A stretch of 64,000 bases of DNA from Acuticoccus sediminis. Its GTDB lineage: Bacteria; Pseudomonadota; Alphaproteobacteria; Rhizobiales; Amorphaceae. Location of the stretch: positions 62,001-126,000 of the forward strand of contig NZ_QHHQ01000003.1 of assembly GCF_003258595.1 (NCBI RefSeq), given 5' to 3'. The notes under the pieces were generated by a model, which searched no databases, was not told the origin of the DNA, and worked only from the letters and a program-made list of their open reading frames with translations. This document shows positions 18,942 to 27,141 of the stretch, piece by piece. Both the position numbers and the translations under genes were made by a program. How positions within the stretch are numbered: position 1 is the first letter of the stretch; each line of letters begins with the position of its first letter.

Positions 18942-19346
18942 TTACTGACCGTGTCGCGCGGCCCAGATACCGTGTTCTGGTCCACGGCTGCCACGTCTTG
19001 GCATATAAAGCTCGCGCACGGTTAGTGACATGGCATTGGCCCATGCCGATTCGCCTTGTCTGGTGACCGCTGCGTCATCGACTGCGACCGCATCGAACCC
19101 GGACTGGAAGGCGTGACGGGCCTGGTCGGGGACCAGGGGGCCGACGGCCACGAGGCGTCCCCGGTAGCCCATCGCCCTGAGGCGATTGGCCGTGGAGTAG
19201 CCCCGCCCGTCGGCGTATCCGCCGAATCGGATGGTGACGACGGGCTCGGCGGGGATCGTGTCGGGCACATCCTCGCCGGCGATCTCGAGGCCCAGCTCGA
19301 CGGTGTCGTGGTGGGCGAAGCCGCCCTCGGCATCAAGCAGCCACAT
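18942..19346 (-). CDS. DUF934 family protein of the sulfite reductase cluster
   Basis: 134 residues. The motif TIRFGGYADGRGYSTANRLR followed by GYRGRLVAVGPLVPDQA is the DUF934 hallmark. The family is almost always beside cysI or nitrite/sulfite reductase genes and is sometimes called an oxidoreductase, but its function is not settled. It overlaps the end of cysI by 14 bases. No cofactor motif is obvious. Its tight coupling suggests a role in assembling or assisting the reductase. Confidence 0.88.
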   Translation of the reverse strand: MWLLDAEGGFAHHDTVELGLEIAGEDVPDTIPAEPVVTIRFGGYADGRGYSTANRLRAMGYRGRLVAVGPLVPDQARHAFQSGFDAVAVDDAAVTRQGESAWANAMSLTVRELYMPRRGSRGPEHGIWAARHGQ

Positions 19347-21003
19347 GGAGGGGCTCCTCGTAGACGGCAGCCTTGAAAACGGCCTTGCCGATTCTGGTGT
19401 AGGTGTCGCTGAAGCTCTCGCCGCCGGCGCGGTGGGCGCGCCAGGTGGCGATGATCCGGTCGACCACGGCCGGCACTTCCTCGGCGGAGAAGCCGGGACC
19501 CAGGATCTCGCCCACGGCGGCGTGCTCGTCGGCGCGCCCGCCCAGGGTGATCTGGTAGCTCTCCTTCTCGGCCTTGTTGAGGCCGAGGATGCCGATGTTG
19601 GCGGCGTGGTGGTGGCCGCACGCGTTGATGCAGCCGGAGATGTTGATCGTCGGGCCGCTCGGGTCCTCGCCGTTGGAGCGCGCCTCGGCCTCCCAGGCCG
19701 AGAGCTGCTCGGAGAGGGCCTGCGCCACCGGGATGGAGCGGGCGGTCGCGAGCGCGCAGTAGTCGAGGCCCGGGCAGGCGATGATGTCGCTCGAGAGGCC
19801 CACGTTGGCCGTCGCGAGTCCCGCCTCGACCAGCGTGTCGTACACGGCGCGCAGGTCCGTCTTGGCGACGAACGGCAGCACGACGTTCTGCCGGTGCGTG
19901 ATCCGCAGCTCGGAGTGCGAGAAGCGGTCGGCGATGTCGGCCAGGACGCGCATGTCCTCGCCCGTGGCGTCGCCCGGGATCGCGCCCTCGGCCTTGAACG
20001 AGACGGAGACCGCCGCGTAGCCCGGCACCTTGTGCGCCATCACGTTCTGGCCGAGCCACTCGGCGTACGCGCCCGATCCCTCGACCACCGGGTCGGCGAG
20101 CGGGGCCACCTGGCCGAGGTCGAAGTGCGCGGCGATGCGGTCGTATTCCTCGCCCGCCACGTCGAAGGCGGAGAGGTCACGCCCGTCGCGGTCCTCGTAG
20201 ACCTCGCGGCGGTACTCCTCGAGGCCGAGCTCGGCGACCAGGATCTTGATCCGCGCCTTGTACTTGTTGTCGCGCCGGCCGTAGAGGTTGTAGACGCGCA
20301 ACATCGAGTCGAGCGTCGGCAGGAGACGCTCGAACGGCACGTTCTCCTCGAAGAGCTGCGCGACGCGCGGCGTGCGGCCCTGGCCGCCGCCGACCCACAC
20401 GTCGTAGGTCGGGCGTTCGCTGCCCGATGTCGGCTTCGCGACGAGGCCGATGTCGTGGAACTTCATCGCCGCGCGGTCCTCGGCGGCGCCGATCACGGCG
20501 ATCTTGAACTTGCGCGGCAGGAACGCGAACTCGGGGTGCGCGCTCGACCACTGGCGCAGCAGCTCGCACGTCGCCCGCGGGTCGACCGTCTCGTCCCCGG
20601 CGACACCCGCGTAGGCGTCGGTCGTGACGTTGCGGATGCAGTTGCCGGAGGTCTGCAGCGCGTGCATCCCGGCGTCGGCCAGAATGTCGAGCATGTCCGG
20701 CACGTCCTTCAGCTGCGTCCAGTTGAACTGCAGGTTCTGGCGCGTCGTGAAGTGGCCGTAGCCCCGGTCGTAGTTGTCGGCGAGGTGCGCGAGGGTGCGC
20801 ATCTGGTTCGCCGACAGGACGCCGTAGGGGATGGCGATCCGCAGCATGTAGGCGTGAAGCTGCAGGTAAAGGCCGTTCTTCAGCCGCAGCGGCTTGAACT
20901 CGTCTTCGGAGAGCTGGCCGGCGAGACGGCGCGCCACCTGGTCGCGGAACTCGGCCGCGCGGGCGGCGACGAACGCCTGATCGTATCCGTCGTATTGGTA
21001 CAT
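19333..21003 (-). CDS. cysI: Sulfite reductase (siroheme, ferredoxin or NADPH type)
   Basis: 556 residues from the ATG at 21001-21003 (MYQYDGYDQAFVAARAAEFR). It makes the six-electron reduction of sulfite to sulfide using siroheme and a [4Fe-4S] cluster. The substrate Arg region is FTTRQNLQFNWTQLKDVPDM. The four cluster Cys lie in ACPGLDYCALA and SGCINACGHHH. A nitrite reductase is a possible alternative in this superfamily, but the neighbours cysH, fpr and DUF934 fix the sulfite role. A siroheme synthase gene, often upstream in relatives, is not here. Confidence 0.93.
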   Translation of the reverse strand: MYQYDGYDQAFVAARAAEFRDQVARRLAGQLSEDEFKPLRLKNGLYLQLHAYMLRIAIPYGVLSANQMRTLAHLADNYDRGYGHFTTRQNLQFNWTQLKDVPDMLDILADAGMHALQTSGNCIRNVTTDAYAGVAGDETVDPRATCELLRQWSSAHPEFAFLPRKFKIAVIGAAEDRAAMKFHDIGLVAKPTSGSERPTYDVWVGGGQGRTPRVAQLFEENVPFERLLPTLDSMLRVYNLYGRRDNKYKARIKILVAELGLEEYRREVYEDRDGRDLSAFDVAGEEYDRIAAHFDLGQVAPLADPVVEGSGAYAEWLGQNVMAHKVPGYAAVSVSFKAEGAIPGDATGEDMRVLADIADRFSHSELRITHRQNVVLPFVAKTDLRAVYDTLVEAGLATANVGLSSDIIACPGLDYCALATARSIPVAQALSEQLSAWEAEARSNGEDPSGPTINISGCINACGHHHAANIGILGLNKAEKESYQITLGGRADEHAAVGEILGPGFSAEEVPAVVDRIIATWRAHRAGGESFSDTYTRIGKAVFKAAVYEEPLHVAA

Positions 21004-21011
21004 GATTCCTC

Positions 21012-21314
21012 TCAGGCCGCCTGGCGTGCGGTCGGGAGCGCGAAGGAGGGGCCGGCGAGACGCCGACGCTCGCGAAGCAGGACCGGCTCGCTCGACTCCG
21101 GGTCGAGGGCGACGAGGTAGGCGCCGACCACGCGGTTGGCGTCCTCTTCGTCGCGGCCGGTCTCCTCGAGGTCGGCCCGGGCGTCGGGACCGGCGCGCTC
21201 GGCCTCGGCGATCTCCGTCGACCAGCCGCCGCCCGTCCAGAAGACGATGGCGCCGGTCAGGATCTCGTTCGCCGTCAGAACCGAGGGTCCCGCAAGCCGC
21301 TTCTCTTTCGCCAT
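21012..21314 (-). CDS. DUF2849 family protein
   Basis: 100 residues from the ATG at 21312-21314 (MAKEKRLAGPSVLTANEIL). The segment GAIVFWTGGGWSTEIAEAE is typical of DUF2849, a short protein found at the head of alphaproteobacterial sulfite reductase operons. It has no known fold or catalytic site. It is the promoter-proximal gene of this cys operon and ends 8 bases before cysI. An open frame runs further upstream, but only this start gives the family N-terminus. Confidence 0.85.
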   Translation of the reverse strand: MAKEKRLAGPSVLTANEILTGAIVFWTGGGWSTEIAEAERAGPDARADLEETGRDEEDANRVVGAYLVALDPESSEPVLLRERRRLAGPSFALPTARQAA

Positions 21315-21412
21315 CACGCCACCTCCACTCGTCCCCGCGTTCGGATCGCGGTGGCGGTGCGGACCGGCTGTCCGGTCGACGACACGCGCCGTTTGCGTCC
21401 CCAAAGATGTCG

Positions 21413-21432
21413 TTGTCCCTCGCGAGGGGCAA
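21413..21432. promoter_or_regulatory. 20-bp near-perfect palindrome in the cys/lrp divergent region
   Basis: TTG-T-CCCTCGCGAGGG-G-CAA: a perfect 12-bp core with matching outer TTG/CAA arms; only one base pair breaks the symmetry. It lies between the divergent DUF2849/cysI operon and the Lrp gene and could be an operator for either side. Confidence 0.5.
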
Positions 21433-21478
21433 TATCGGGGATGAAATAAGACAGGGCGCTATGGTAGCATCGCGCAAA

Positions 21479-21493
21479 CGGGAAAATTTCCCG
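21479..21493. promoter_or_regulatory. Lrp-type palindrome CGGGAAAATTTCCCG
   Basis: A 15-bp perfect palindrome with an AT centre, ending 30 bases before the lrp-like ATG. Lrp/AsnC proteins favour short palindromes with an AT-rich middle, and most are autoregulated, so this is a likely operator for the adjacent regulator. Confidence 0.5.
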
Positions 21494-21523
21494 CCGCCGG
21501 CACTTGGGGGACGACATAGCGCC

Positions 21524-22000
21524 ATGGACGATCTGGATCGTAGAATCCTCTCCATCCTGCAGAAGGACGCGACACTGCCCGTTGAGCGTGTGGCCGCGAT
21601 GGTCCACTCGTCCAAGTCGCCGGTCTGGAACCGAATCCGGAAATTGCGCGAGGCCGGGATCATCGACCGGCAGGTCGCGATCCTCGACGCCGAGAAGGTC
21701 GGCCGCGCGGAGGTCTTCTTCGTCATGGTCAAGACGTCGAGCCACTCGCGCGCCTGGCTGGAACGCTTCGCGGCCGCCATCGCCGACATGGGCGAGGTTC
21801 AGGAGGCGCACCGCCTGGCGGGGGAGATCGACTACCTCCTCAAGGTCCGCGTGACGGACACCCGCGCGTTCGACTCCTTCTATAAGCGGCTGGTGGCCGA
21901 GGTGGAGCTCTTCAGCGTTACATCGCTCCTCTCCATGGAGACGCTCAAGGAGACGACGGAGATTCCGCTGACGGAGGAGGACGTCGACACCCCGGAGTAG
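21524..22000 (+). CDS. Lrp/AsnC family transcriptional regulator
   Basis: 158 residues from the ATG at 21524. N-terminal helix-turn-helix: MDDLDRRILSILQKDATLPV, then MVHSSKSPVWNRIRKLREAG. The C-terminal ligand-binding RAM domain includes the strand AHRLAGEIDYLLKVRVTD. It is transcribed away from the cys operon with 209 bases between, holding two palindromes. Lrp-type regulators beside cysI are common in Rhizobiales, so sulfur-amino-acid control of the cys operon is a reasonable inference. Confidence 0.9.
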   Translation: MDDLDRRILSILQKDATLPVERVAAMVHSSKSPVWNRIRKLREAGIIDRQVAILDAEKVGRAEVFFVMVKTSSHSRAWLERFAAAIADMGEVQEAHRLAGEIDYLLKVRVTDTRAFDSFYKRLVAEVELFSVTSLLSMETLKETTEIPLTEEDVDTPE

Positions 22001-22097
22001 GCGGGGGCGCCGTCACGGCAGGGCGGGCGTGTGGCTTTGCGGAACTAGGCAGCCACGCGCCCGGTCGATTAGTTGCTCCATAACATTAGGAGGCAAC

Positions 22098-22391
22098 ATG
22101 GTCCGCAGCATCACCCTCACCGCGCTCGCGCTGGCATTCACCATCGCCGGCGCCGCCGCGCAGCAGTCGCTGGACGCGAAGATGGAGAAGGAGCAAGCCG
22201 CCCAGGACCGTGCGATGGGCGTCGAATCGATCGGCGCCGAGGCCGCCGACGACGAGACCGTCGACGATCAGGTCGCCCCCGCCCAGGACGGCATGAGCCG
22301 AGAGCTCAGCGAGATGGAGCGGAGCGAGGAAACGGACGGCTGCGAAGGCGGCAACGACGACGCCGGCTGCCCGGGCGCCGACCTCGACTGA
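22098..22391 (+). CDS. Small secreted acidic protein
   Basis: 97 residues with a perfect AGGAGG ribosome site (22088-22093) before the ATG. A signal peptide MVRSITLTALALAFTIAGAA ends near AAAQQ. The mature part is short, strongly acidic and without predicted fold; it holds one pair of Cys in DGCEGGNDDAGCPG near the C-terminus that could form a disulfide. No family was recognised. The strong ribosome site and signal peptide support a real gene; the role is unknown. Confidence 0.7.
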   Translation: MVRSITLTALALAFTIAGAAAQQSLDAKMEKEQAAQDRAMGVESIGAEAADDETVDDQVAPAQDGMSRELSEMERSEETDGCEGGNDDAGCPGADLD

Positions 22392-22543
22392 CCACGTCAC
22401 CGCCGGTACGGCCCGGCTTCGCGTCGCCGAGGCTGTGCCGGCAGCCCCCGGTTTGCGCAAGGGACTCCCGGATCGGCGCAGGCGGGACTGCTGCGACCGT
22501 GTCCGAGATGGCGTGAGCCTCCGGCGGGCTCGGGTCCCACCAA

Positions 22544-22703
22544 CGATCAGTCCCGCCTGATCGTCGAAGCCGCCGTCGCGATTGCCCCCTGGCAGCGGGC
22601 GGGGCCCGGCGCAAGGGCAAGCGGCTTCGCCGGCCTTCGGCCCCTTGCCCCGGGCCCCGCCCGCCGCCTTTCCGGGGGCGCGACGGCGGCTCCGACGATC
22701 AGG
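22544..22703. repeat. Long inverted repeat (about 148 bases, fold-back) with end motifs
   Basis: Two 25-base arms at 22556-22580 and 22679-22703 are reverse copies except for a central AA/TC pair: CCTGATCGTCG-AA-GCCGCCGTCGCG against CGCGACGGCGGC-TC-CGACGATCAGG. Inside, a second exact 15-bp pair (GCGGGCGGGGCCCGG at 22595-22609 and its complement at 22650-22664) and GCAAGGG/CCCTTGC (22611-22617, 22642-22648) let the whole unit fold back on itself. The left end has an extra CGATCAG-TCCCGC-CTGATCG palindrome (22544-22563), and both sides carry CGATCAG followed by TCCCGCC. No gene lies in 22392-22794. It looks like a mobile palindromic unit or a large terminator. Confidence 0.75.
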
Positions 22704-22794
22704 CTCCCGCCCCGGATTGCGTGGGCGGAGCCTTGATTGCCGGCAGAGGGCTTGGCCGGGTGAATTGCAGGGCTGCGGCGTTGGCGCCGGGCGG

Positions 22795-23817
22795 TCAGAT
22801 CGCGATGGAGAGGCCGCTCCAGCGCTGGCCGTTCTGGTCCGCCGCGTGGGTGGCGCCGGTCTCCGCGTCGGGCCGCGTCTGCCAACCGACGCGGATCTGG
22901 TTCCGGCCGGACTGCTTGGCGGTATAGAGCGCGGCGTCGGCGGTCTTGAACCAGGCTGAGACGGTGCCGAGCGCGGCGTTCAGCGGCGCGACGCCGAAGC
23001 TGGCGCTGACGGCGATGCCCTCGTGTTCCGGCACGGCGAGCGTGCCGATCGCCCGGCGCGTCCGCTCCAGCACCGGCAGCGCCATGTTCAGCGTGTACTG
23101 CGGCAGCGCGATCGCGAACTCCTCCCCGCCGAGACGGCACAGGATCGCGTCCGGGCCGAGGACGCGGCGCATGGCCTGTGCGGCGAGCCGCAGCACGAGG
23201 TCGCCCGCGGCATGGCCGAACCCGTCGTTGATGCGCTTGAAGTGGTCGAGGTCGACGATCGACAGCACCGCCGGCGTCTCGTGCTCCGCGAACTCGTGCA
23301 GGAGCAGGCCGAGCGCGGCGGTGAACGGCTGGCGGCGGGTGAGGCCGGTCAGGTCGTCGGTGTCGGCACGTTCGCTGAGGTGCAACTCGCTGAGGATGCA
23401 GCGCGCGAACTGGGCGAGAATCGCGAGGTCGCGCTCGGCGAAGTCGCGCGGCACGATGTCGAACGCGACGACCGCGCCGCAGCCGTGCTGCGGCGAGACG
23501 AACGGGGCGGCGATGACCGCCCGCACCGGCGTCTCGGCCGGTGTGCCGTCGACCGAGTGGGGGCCGAGGGTGTCGCAGACCGCGACGGGCCGTCCTTCGC
23601 CGATCGCGCTGTCCACCACCGCGGCGATCCGTTGTGCGTTCGGGCCGAGCTGCGTGGGTGTGCTCGTCGGGAACACGACCGCCGCGTACGGCACGTCGAG
23701 GACGAGGCGGATCGCGTCGATGATGGGGGCGCTGACGCGCTGGTCCGTCGCGCGGTCGCGCGCGTTGGGGGTGGGTGACGTGCCGAATGGGGTCACCATC
23801 GTCCTATCGATCAACAT
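22795..23817 (-). CDS. GAF-GGDEF diguanylate cyclase
   Basis: 340 residues. An N-terminal GAF-like sensor (about 25-145, with VCDTLGPHSVDGTPAETPVR) is followed by a GGDEF domain opening DTDDLTGLTRRQPF. The active-site loop is LGGEEF, so it should make cyclic di-GMP from GTP; SIVDLDHFKRINDGFGHAAG holds the metal Asp. No RxxD inhibitory site is seen at the usual place before GGEEF (the text there is LGPDAILCRL), so product inhibition is probably weak. There is no membrane segment, so it should sense a cytoplasmic signal. The gene follows the Fur-family gene after 232 bases and probably has its own promoter. Confidence 0.9.
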   Translation of the reverse strand: MLIDRTMVTPFGTSPTPNARDRATDQRVSAPIIDAIRLVLDVPYAAVVFPTSTPTQLGPNAQRIAAVVDSAIGEGRPVAVCDTLGPHSVDGTPAETPVRAVIAAPFVSPQHGCGAVVAFDIVPRDFAERDLAILAQFARCILSELHLSERADTDDLTGLTRRQPFTAALGLLLHEFAEHETPAVLSIVDLDHFKRINDGFGHAAGDLVLRLAAQAMRRVLGPDAILCRLGGEEFAIALPQYTLNMALPVLERTRRAIGTLAVPEHEGIAVSASFGVAPLNAALGTVSAWFKTADAALYTAKQSGRNQIRVGWQTRPDAETGATHAADQNGQRWSGLSIAI

Positions 23818-24049
23818 CCACCCCTGTCACTCGAAGTGCCGGCTCTGCCCGGGCCAATCCCTCCCGGCACCAAAACGTTAACGAAACGAATAAAATCAAG
23901 TCTCGACACGCTATAGCCCAAAACGCTGTGCCCCGCAGCTTACAATTAAGGCATCTTTAATACGAAGATTAGCACCCGCCGGATGACGGATGCAACTTTT
24001 GATTGCGGATTTTTCGGGTGTGGTGGAATCCGCCGGGAGGGACGCGGCC

Positions 24050-24475
24050 TCAGGGCTTGCGCGGCCTGCGGCAATAAAGCTCCAGCCGGTGCCTGACCAC
24101 CTCGTACCCGAGCTCCTTGGCGATCTCCTGCTGAAGCCGCTCGATCTTCTCCGACTGGAACTCGATGACGTCGCCGGTCTCTATGTCGATGATGTGGTCG
24201 TGGTGTGGCAGGTCCGCCGTCTCGAACCGGGCGGGCGTGCCCTCGAAGACGTGCCTGTGGATGATGCCCTGCGCCTCGAGCGCGGCGAGGGTGCGGTAGA
24301 CTGTCGCCAGCGACACCGTCTCCTCGATGTCCCGCGCGCGGCGGTGCAGCTCGCTGGCGTCCGGATGGTCGCCGGCCTCGGACAGGACCTTCAAAATGGC
24401 CGCGCGCTGGCGCGTAATGCGCACACCGTCCGCCCGCAGGGCCTGCTCCAACCGATCTGCCGATGCATCATCCAT
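24050..24475 (-). CDS. fur: Fur family metal-responsive regulator (Fur/Mur type)
   Basis: 141 residues from the ATG at 24473-24475 (MDDASADRLEQALRADGVR). The winged helix has ITRQRAAILKVLSEAGDHPD and SLATVYRTLAALEAQGII; the metal and dimer region is LPHHDHIIDIETGDVIEFQ. There is no CxxC structural zinc site, as in alphaproteobacterial Fur, which often works as the manganese regulator Mur. Irr is less likely because the His-Asp pattern after ATVYRT is that of Fur. The divergent glpR gene starts 150 bases away. Whether it answers to iron or manganese cannot be read here. Confidence 0.88.
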   Translation of the reverse strand: MDDASADRLEQALRADGVRITRQRAAILKVLSEAGDHPDASELHRRARDIEETVSLATVYRTLAALEAQGIIHRHVFEGTPARFETADLPHHDHIIDIETGDVIEFQSEKIERLQQEIAKELGYEVVRHRLELYCRRPRKP

Positions 24476-24625
24476 GACGCGCCAATTTAAAGGCTCCGGC
24501 CGCCTCGGGCAAAGCGTTACGGTCCGGGCGGCGCAATCTGTTGATGGACGCGGCGCGAGCGATCTTGCCAAAGCCTTCAAGGATCGGTCACACCAGAGTC
24601 GGCGCGAACAAGGCGAGGACTACGA

Positions 24626-25423
24626 ATGAAGGGAGAGTTCGTGGATCTCACCCGTCCGGCGGACGTTGCCATGCGCCAGGACGGGATCGTCGCCCTTGCC
24701 CGCGAGCATGGCCGCGTCACCGTCGACGACCTCGCCGCGCACTTCGACGTCACCCCCCAGACCATCCGCCGGGACCTCAACGAGCTGGCCGCGCGCCAGA
24801 TCCTGCAGCGGGTCCATGGTGGCGCCGTGTTCTCGACCGGCGTCGCCAACCTCGAGTACGAGAAGCGGCGGCAGGTGGCGGCGGGGGAGAAGGCCGCCAT
24901 CGGCCGGGCGGCGGCGGCGCTCATCCCGGACGGCGCCTCGCTCTTCGTCAATATCGGCACCACGACGGAGGCGGTCTCCGAGGCGCTCCTGTCGCACGAC
25001 GCGTTAATGGTGATCACCAACAACATCAACGTCGCCAACCGGATGCGGCTCCACCCCAAGTTCGAGGTGGTGATCGCCGGCGGGGTGGTGCGCGGATCGG
25101 ACGGCGGCATCGTCGGGGAGGCGGCGAGCGACTTCATCCGCCAGTTCAAGGTCGACTACGCCGTCATCGGCGCCTCGGCGATCGACGCCGACGGCGCGCT
25201 GCTCGACTACGATTTCCGCGAGGTGCGCGTCGCGCAGGCGATCATCGCCAACGCCCGGCACGTGATCCTCGTCAGCGACGCCTCGAAGTACGAGCGGGCG
25301 GCGCCCGTTCGGATCGGGCACATCAGCCAGGTGGCGACCTTCGTCACCGACCGCGCCCCGCCCGCGCTCGCCTCGGTGTGCCACGCCCACGACGTCCGCC
25401 TGATCGAGACCGGCAAGGCCTGA
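24626..25423 (+). CDS. glpR: DeoR family glycerol-3-phosphate regulon repressor
   Basis: 265 residues. The DeoR helix-turn-helix is seen in RVTVDDLAAHFDVTPQTIRR and DLNELAARQILQRVHGGAVF. The sugar-phosphate-binding domain follows with FVNIGTTTEAVSEAL, ITNNINVANRM and VSDASKYERAAPVRIG. It stands at the head of the glp genes and should repress them until glycerol-3-phosphate accumulates. An ATG inside at residue 16 is possible, but 24626 has a fair ribosome site (gcgAGGAC). Confidence 0.92.
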   Translation: MKGEFVDLTRPADVAMRQDGIVALAREHGRVTVDDLAAHFDVTPQTIRRDLNELAARQILQRVHGGAVFSTGVANLEYEKRRQVAAGEKAAIGRAAAALIPDGASLFVNIGTTTEAVSEALLSHDALMVITNNINVANRMRLHPKFEVVIAGGVVRGSDGGIVGEAASDFIRQFKVDYAVIGASAIDADGALLDYDFREVRVAQAIIANARHVILVSDASKYERAAPVRIGHISQVATFVTDRAPPALASVCHAHDVRLIETGKA

Positions 25424-25475
25424 GGCCCCGTTCCCCTCCGCCCGCCCCGGGCCGGGGAGGGGGCCAGTCCGTCAT
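25424..25475. terminator. GC-rich hairpin between glpR and glpD
   Basis: Arms around CCCCTCC and GGAGGGG with outer GGCC/GGCC pairing follow immediately after the glpR stop. This may separate glpR from the glpD promoter. No T-run is present, so confidence is modest. Confidence 0.35.
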
Positions 25476-25569
25476 CACCGCATTCGGGATGCCCCTCGCC
25501 GTCGTCCGGCGGGGGTATGAGTCGTCGCGGGCCGGCGTATGCGCCTGATCGAACGGCGGTCATGTTCAT

Positions 25570-25600
25570 TTGACATTCGGTTTGCTTTCACTTACCCCGA
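25570..25600 (+). promoter_or_regulatory. Probable glpD promoter
   Basis: A perfect TTGACA (25570-25575) lies 45 bases before the GTG start of glpD; a weak -10 of the form TTACCC follows at 25592. The surrounding AT-rich text (tgttcatttgacattcgg) is a plausible place for GlpR binding. It also shows that the TTG at 25570 is unlikely to be a start codon. Confidence 0.5.
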
Positions 25601-25620
25601 TCAAAGGGGAGAGAACGCTC

Positions 25621-27141
25621 GTGGATCAACACGACACCTTCGACATCCTGGTCATCGGCGGCGGCATCAATGGCTGCGGCATCGCGCGCGACATGATCGG
25701 GCGCGGCTACTCCGTCATGCTGGCCGAGAAGGTGGACTTCGCCTCCGGCACCTCCTCCTGGTCGACGAAGCTGATCCACGGCGGTCTGCGCTATCTCGAA
25801 CACTACGAGTTTCGCCTCGTGCGCGAGGCGCTGATCGAGCGCGAAGTGCTCTGGGCGATGGCCCCGCACATCATTCGCCCGCTCCGGTTCGTGCTGCCGC
25901 ATCACGAGGGGCTCCGCCCGACGTGGATGCTGCGCCTCGGCCTCTTCGCCTACGACCACCTCGGTGGCCGCAAGCTCCTGCCGCCGACGCGCACGCTCGA
26001 CCTCGCCCACGACGAGGCCGGTGCGCCGCTGAAGCCCGAGTTCGTCAAGGGTTTCGAGTATTCGGACTGCTGGGTGGACGACGCTCGCTTCGTCGTCCTC
26101 AACGCGCGCGACGCGGCCGACCGCGGCGCCGTCATCCGCACCCGCACCGAGGTCACCGAGGCCCGCCCGGACGGCGACGCCTGGCGCGTCACGCTGCGCG
26201 GGGCCGACGGGGCGACGCGCGAGTTGCGGGCCCGTTGCCTCGTCAATGCCGCCGGCCCCTGGGTGGACCATGTCCTAGGCGAGACGTTCGGGCGGAACGA
26301 CGCTCACAACGTCCGGCTCGTCCAGGGCAGCCACATCGTCGTGAAGAAGCTCTACGACCACGACAAGGCGTACATCTTCCAGAACGCCGACGGGCGGATC
26401 ATCTTCGCGATCCCGTACGAGGGCGCCTTCACGCTCATCGGCACCACCGACCGGGACTTCGAGGGCGACCCGCGCGACGCGAAGATCACCGACGAGGAAG
26501 TCGGCTACCTGGTCGAGGCGGCGAGCGAGTACTTCCGGACGCCGGTCGAGCGCGAGGACATCGTCTGGACCTACTCCGGCGTGCGCCCGCTCTTCGACGA
26601 CGGGGCGTCCAAGGCGCAGGAGGCGACGCGGGACTATGTGCTGCGGACCGAGGGCGGGCACGGCAAGCCGGCGCTCCTCAACGTCTTCGGCGGCAAGCTG
26701 ACGACCTACCGCCGCCTCGCCGAGTCGGCGGCCGAGCGGATCGCGACGATGATCGGCGCGAAGGGCGGCAGCTGGACCGCGAGGGCGCCTCTTCCGGGCG
26801 GCGAGATGCCAATCAGCGTCGCCCAGTCGTTCGCCAACCGGCTCTGTTCGACGTATCCTTGGCTCGATCCGTCGCTCGCGGCGCGGCTGTCGCGGCTTTA
26901 TGGCGTGCGCGCGCAGGACATTCTGCGCGGAGCCGAAAGCGCCGACGATCTCGGCCGCTCGTTCGGGGCCGGGCTCACGGAGCGCGAAGTGCGCCATCTG
27001 GTCGACACCGAATGGGCGATCACGGCCGAAGACATCCTGTGGCGTCGGACCAAGCTGGGGCTCTTCGTGACGAAGGACGAGGCGAGCGCCCTCGACAGCT
27101 ACCTCAAGGATGTGACGGGGCACGCCGCGCACGCCGCCTGA
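25621..27141 (+). CDS. glpD: Glycerol-3-phosphate dehydrogenase (FAD, aerobic)
   Basis: 506 residues from the GTG at 25621, which has AGGGGAGA nine bases upstream. It oxidises glycerol-3-phosphate to DHAP and passes electrons to quinone at the inner face of the membrane. Seen: FAD dinucleotide fold DILVIGGGINGCGIARDM, the family segment SSWSTKLIHGGLRYLEHYEF and VFGGKLTTYRRLAE. The E. coli enzyme has 501 residues. It lies between glpR and the glycerol transporter genes, the same order as in rhizobial glp operons. Confidence 0.95.
   Translation: MDQHDTFDILVIGGGINGCGIARDMIGRGYSVMLAEKVDFASGTSSWSTKLIHGGLRYLEHYEFRLVREALIEREVLWAMAPHIIRPLRFVLPHHEGLRPTWMLRLGLFAYDHLGGRKLLPPTRTLDLAHDEAGAPLKPEFVKGFEYSDCWVDDARFVVLNARDAADRGAVIRTRTEVTEARPDGDAWRVTLRGADGATRELRARCLVNAAGPWVDHVLGETFGRNDAHNVRLVQGSHIVVKKLYDHDKAYIFQNADGRIIFAIPYEGAFTLIGTTDRDFEGDPRDAKITDEEVGYLVEAASEYFRTPVEREDIVWTYSGVRPLFDDGASKAQEATRDYVLRTEGGHGKPALLNVFGGKLTTYRRLAESAAERIATMIGAKGGSWTARAPLPGGEMPISVAQSFANRLCSTYPWLDPSLAARLSRLYGVRAQDILRGAESADDLGRSFGAGLTEREVRHLVDTEWAITAEDILWRRTKLGLFVTKDEASALDSYLKDVTGHAAHAA

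Noticed and set aside
25570-25620. TTG start of glpD at 25570
   Set aside because: The TTG is part of a perfect -35 hexamer, and the GTG at 25621 has a good ribosome site and gives the normal protein length.
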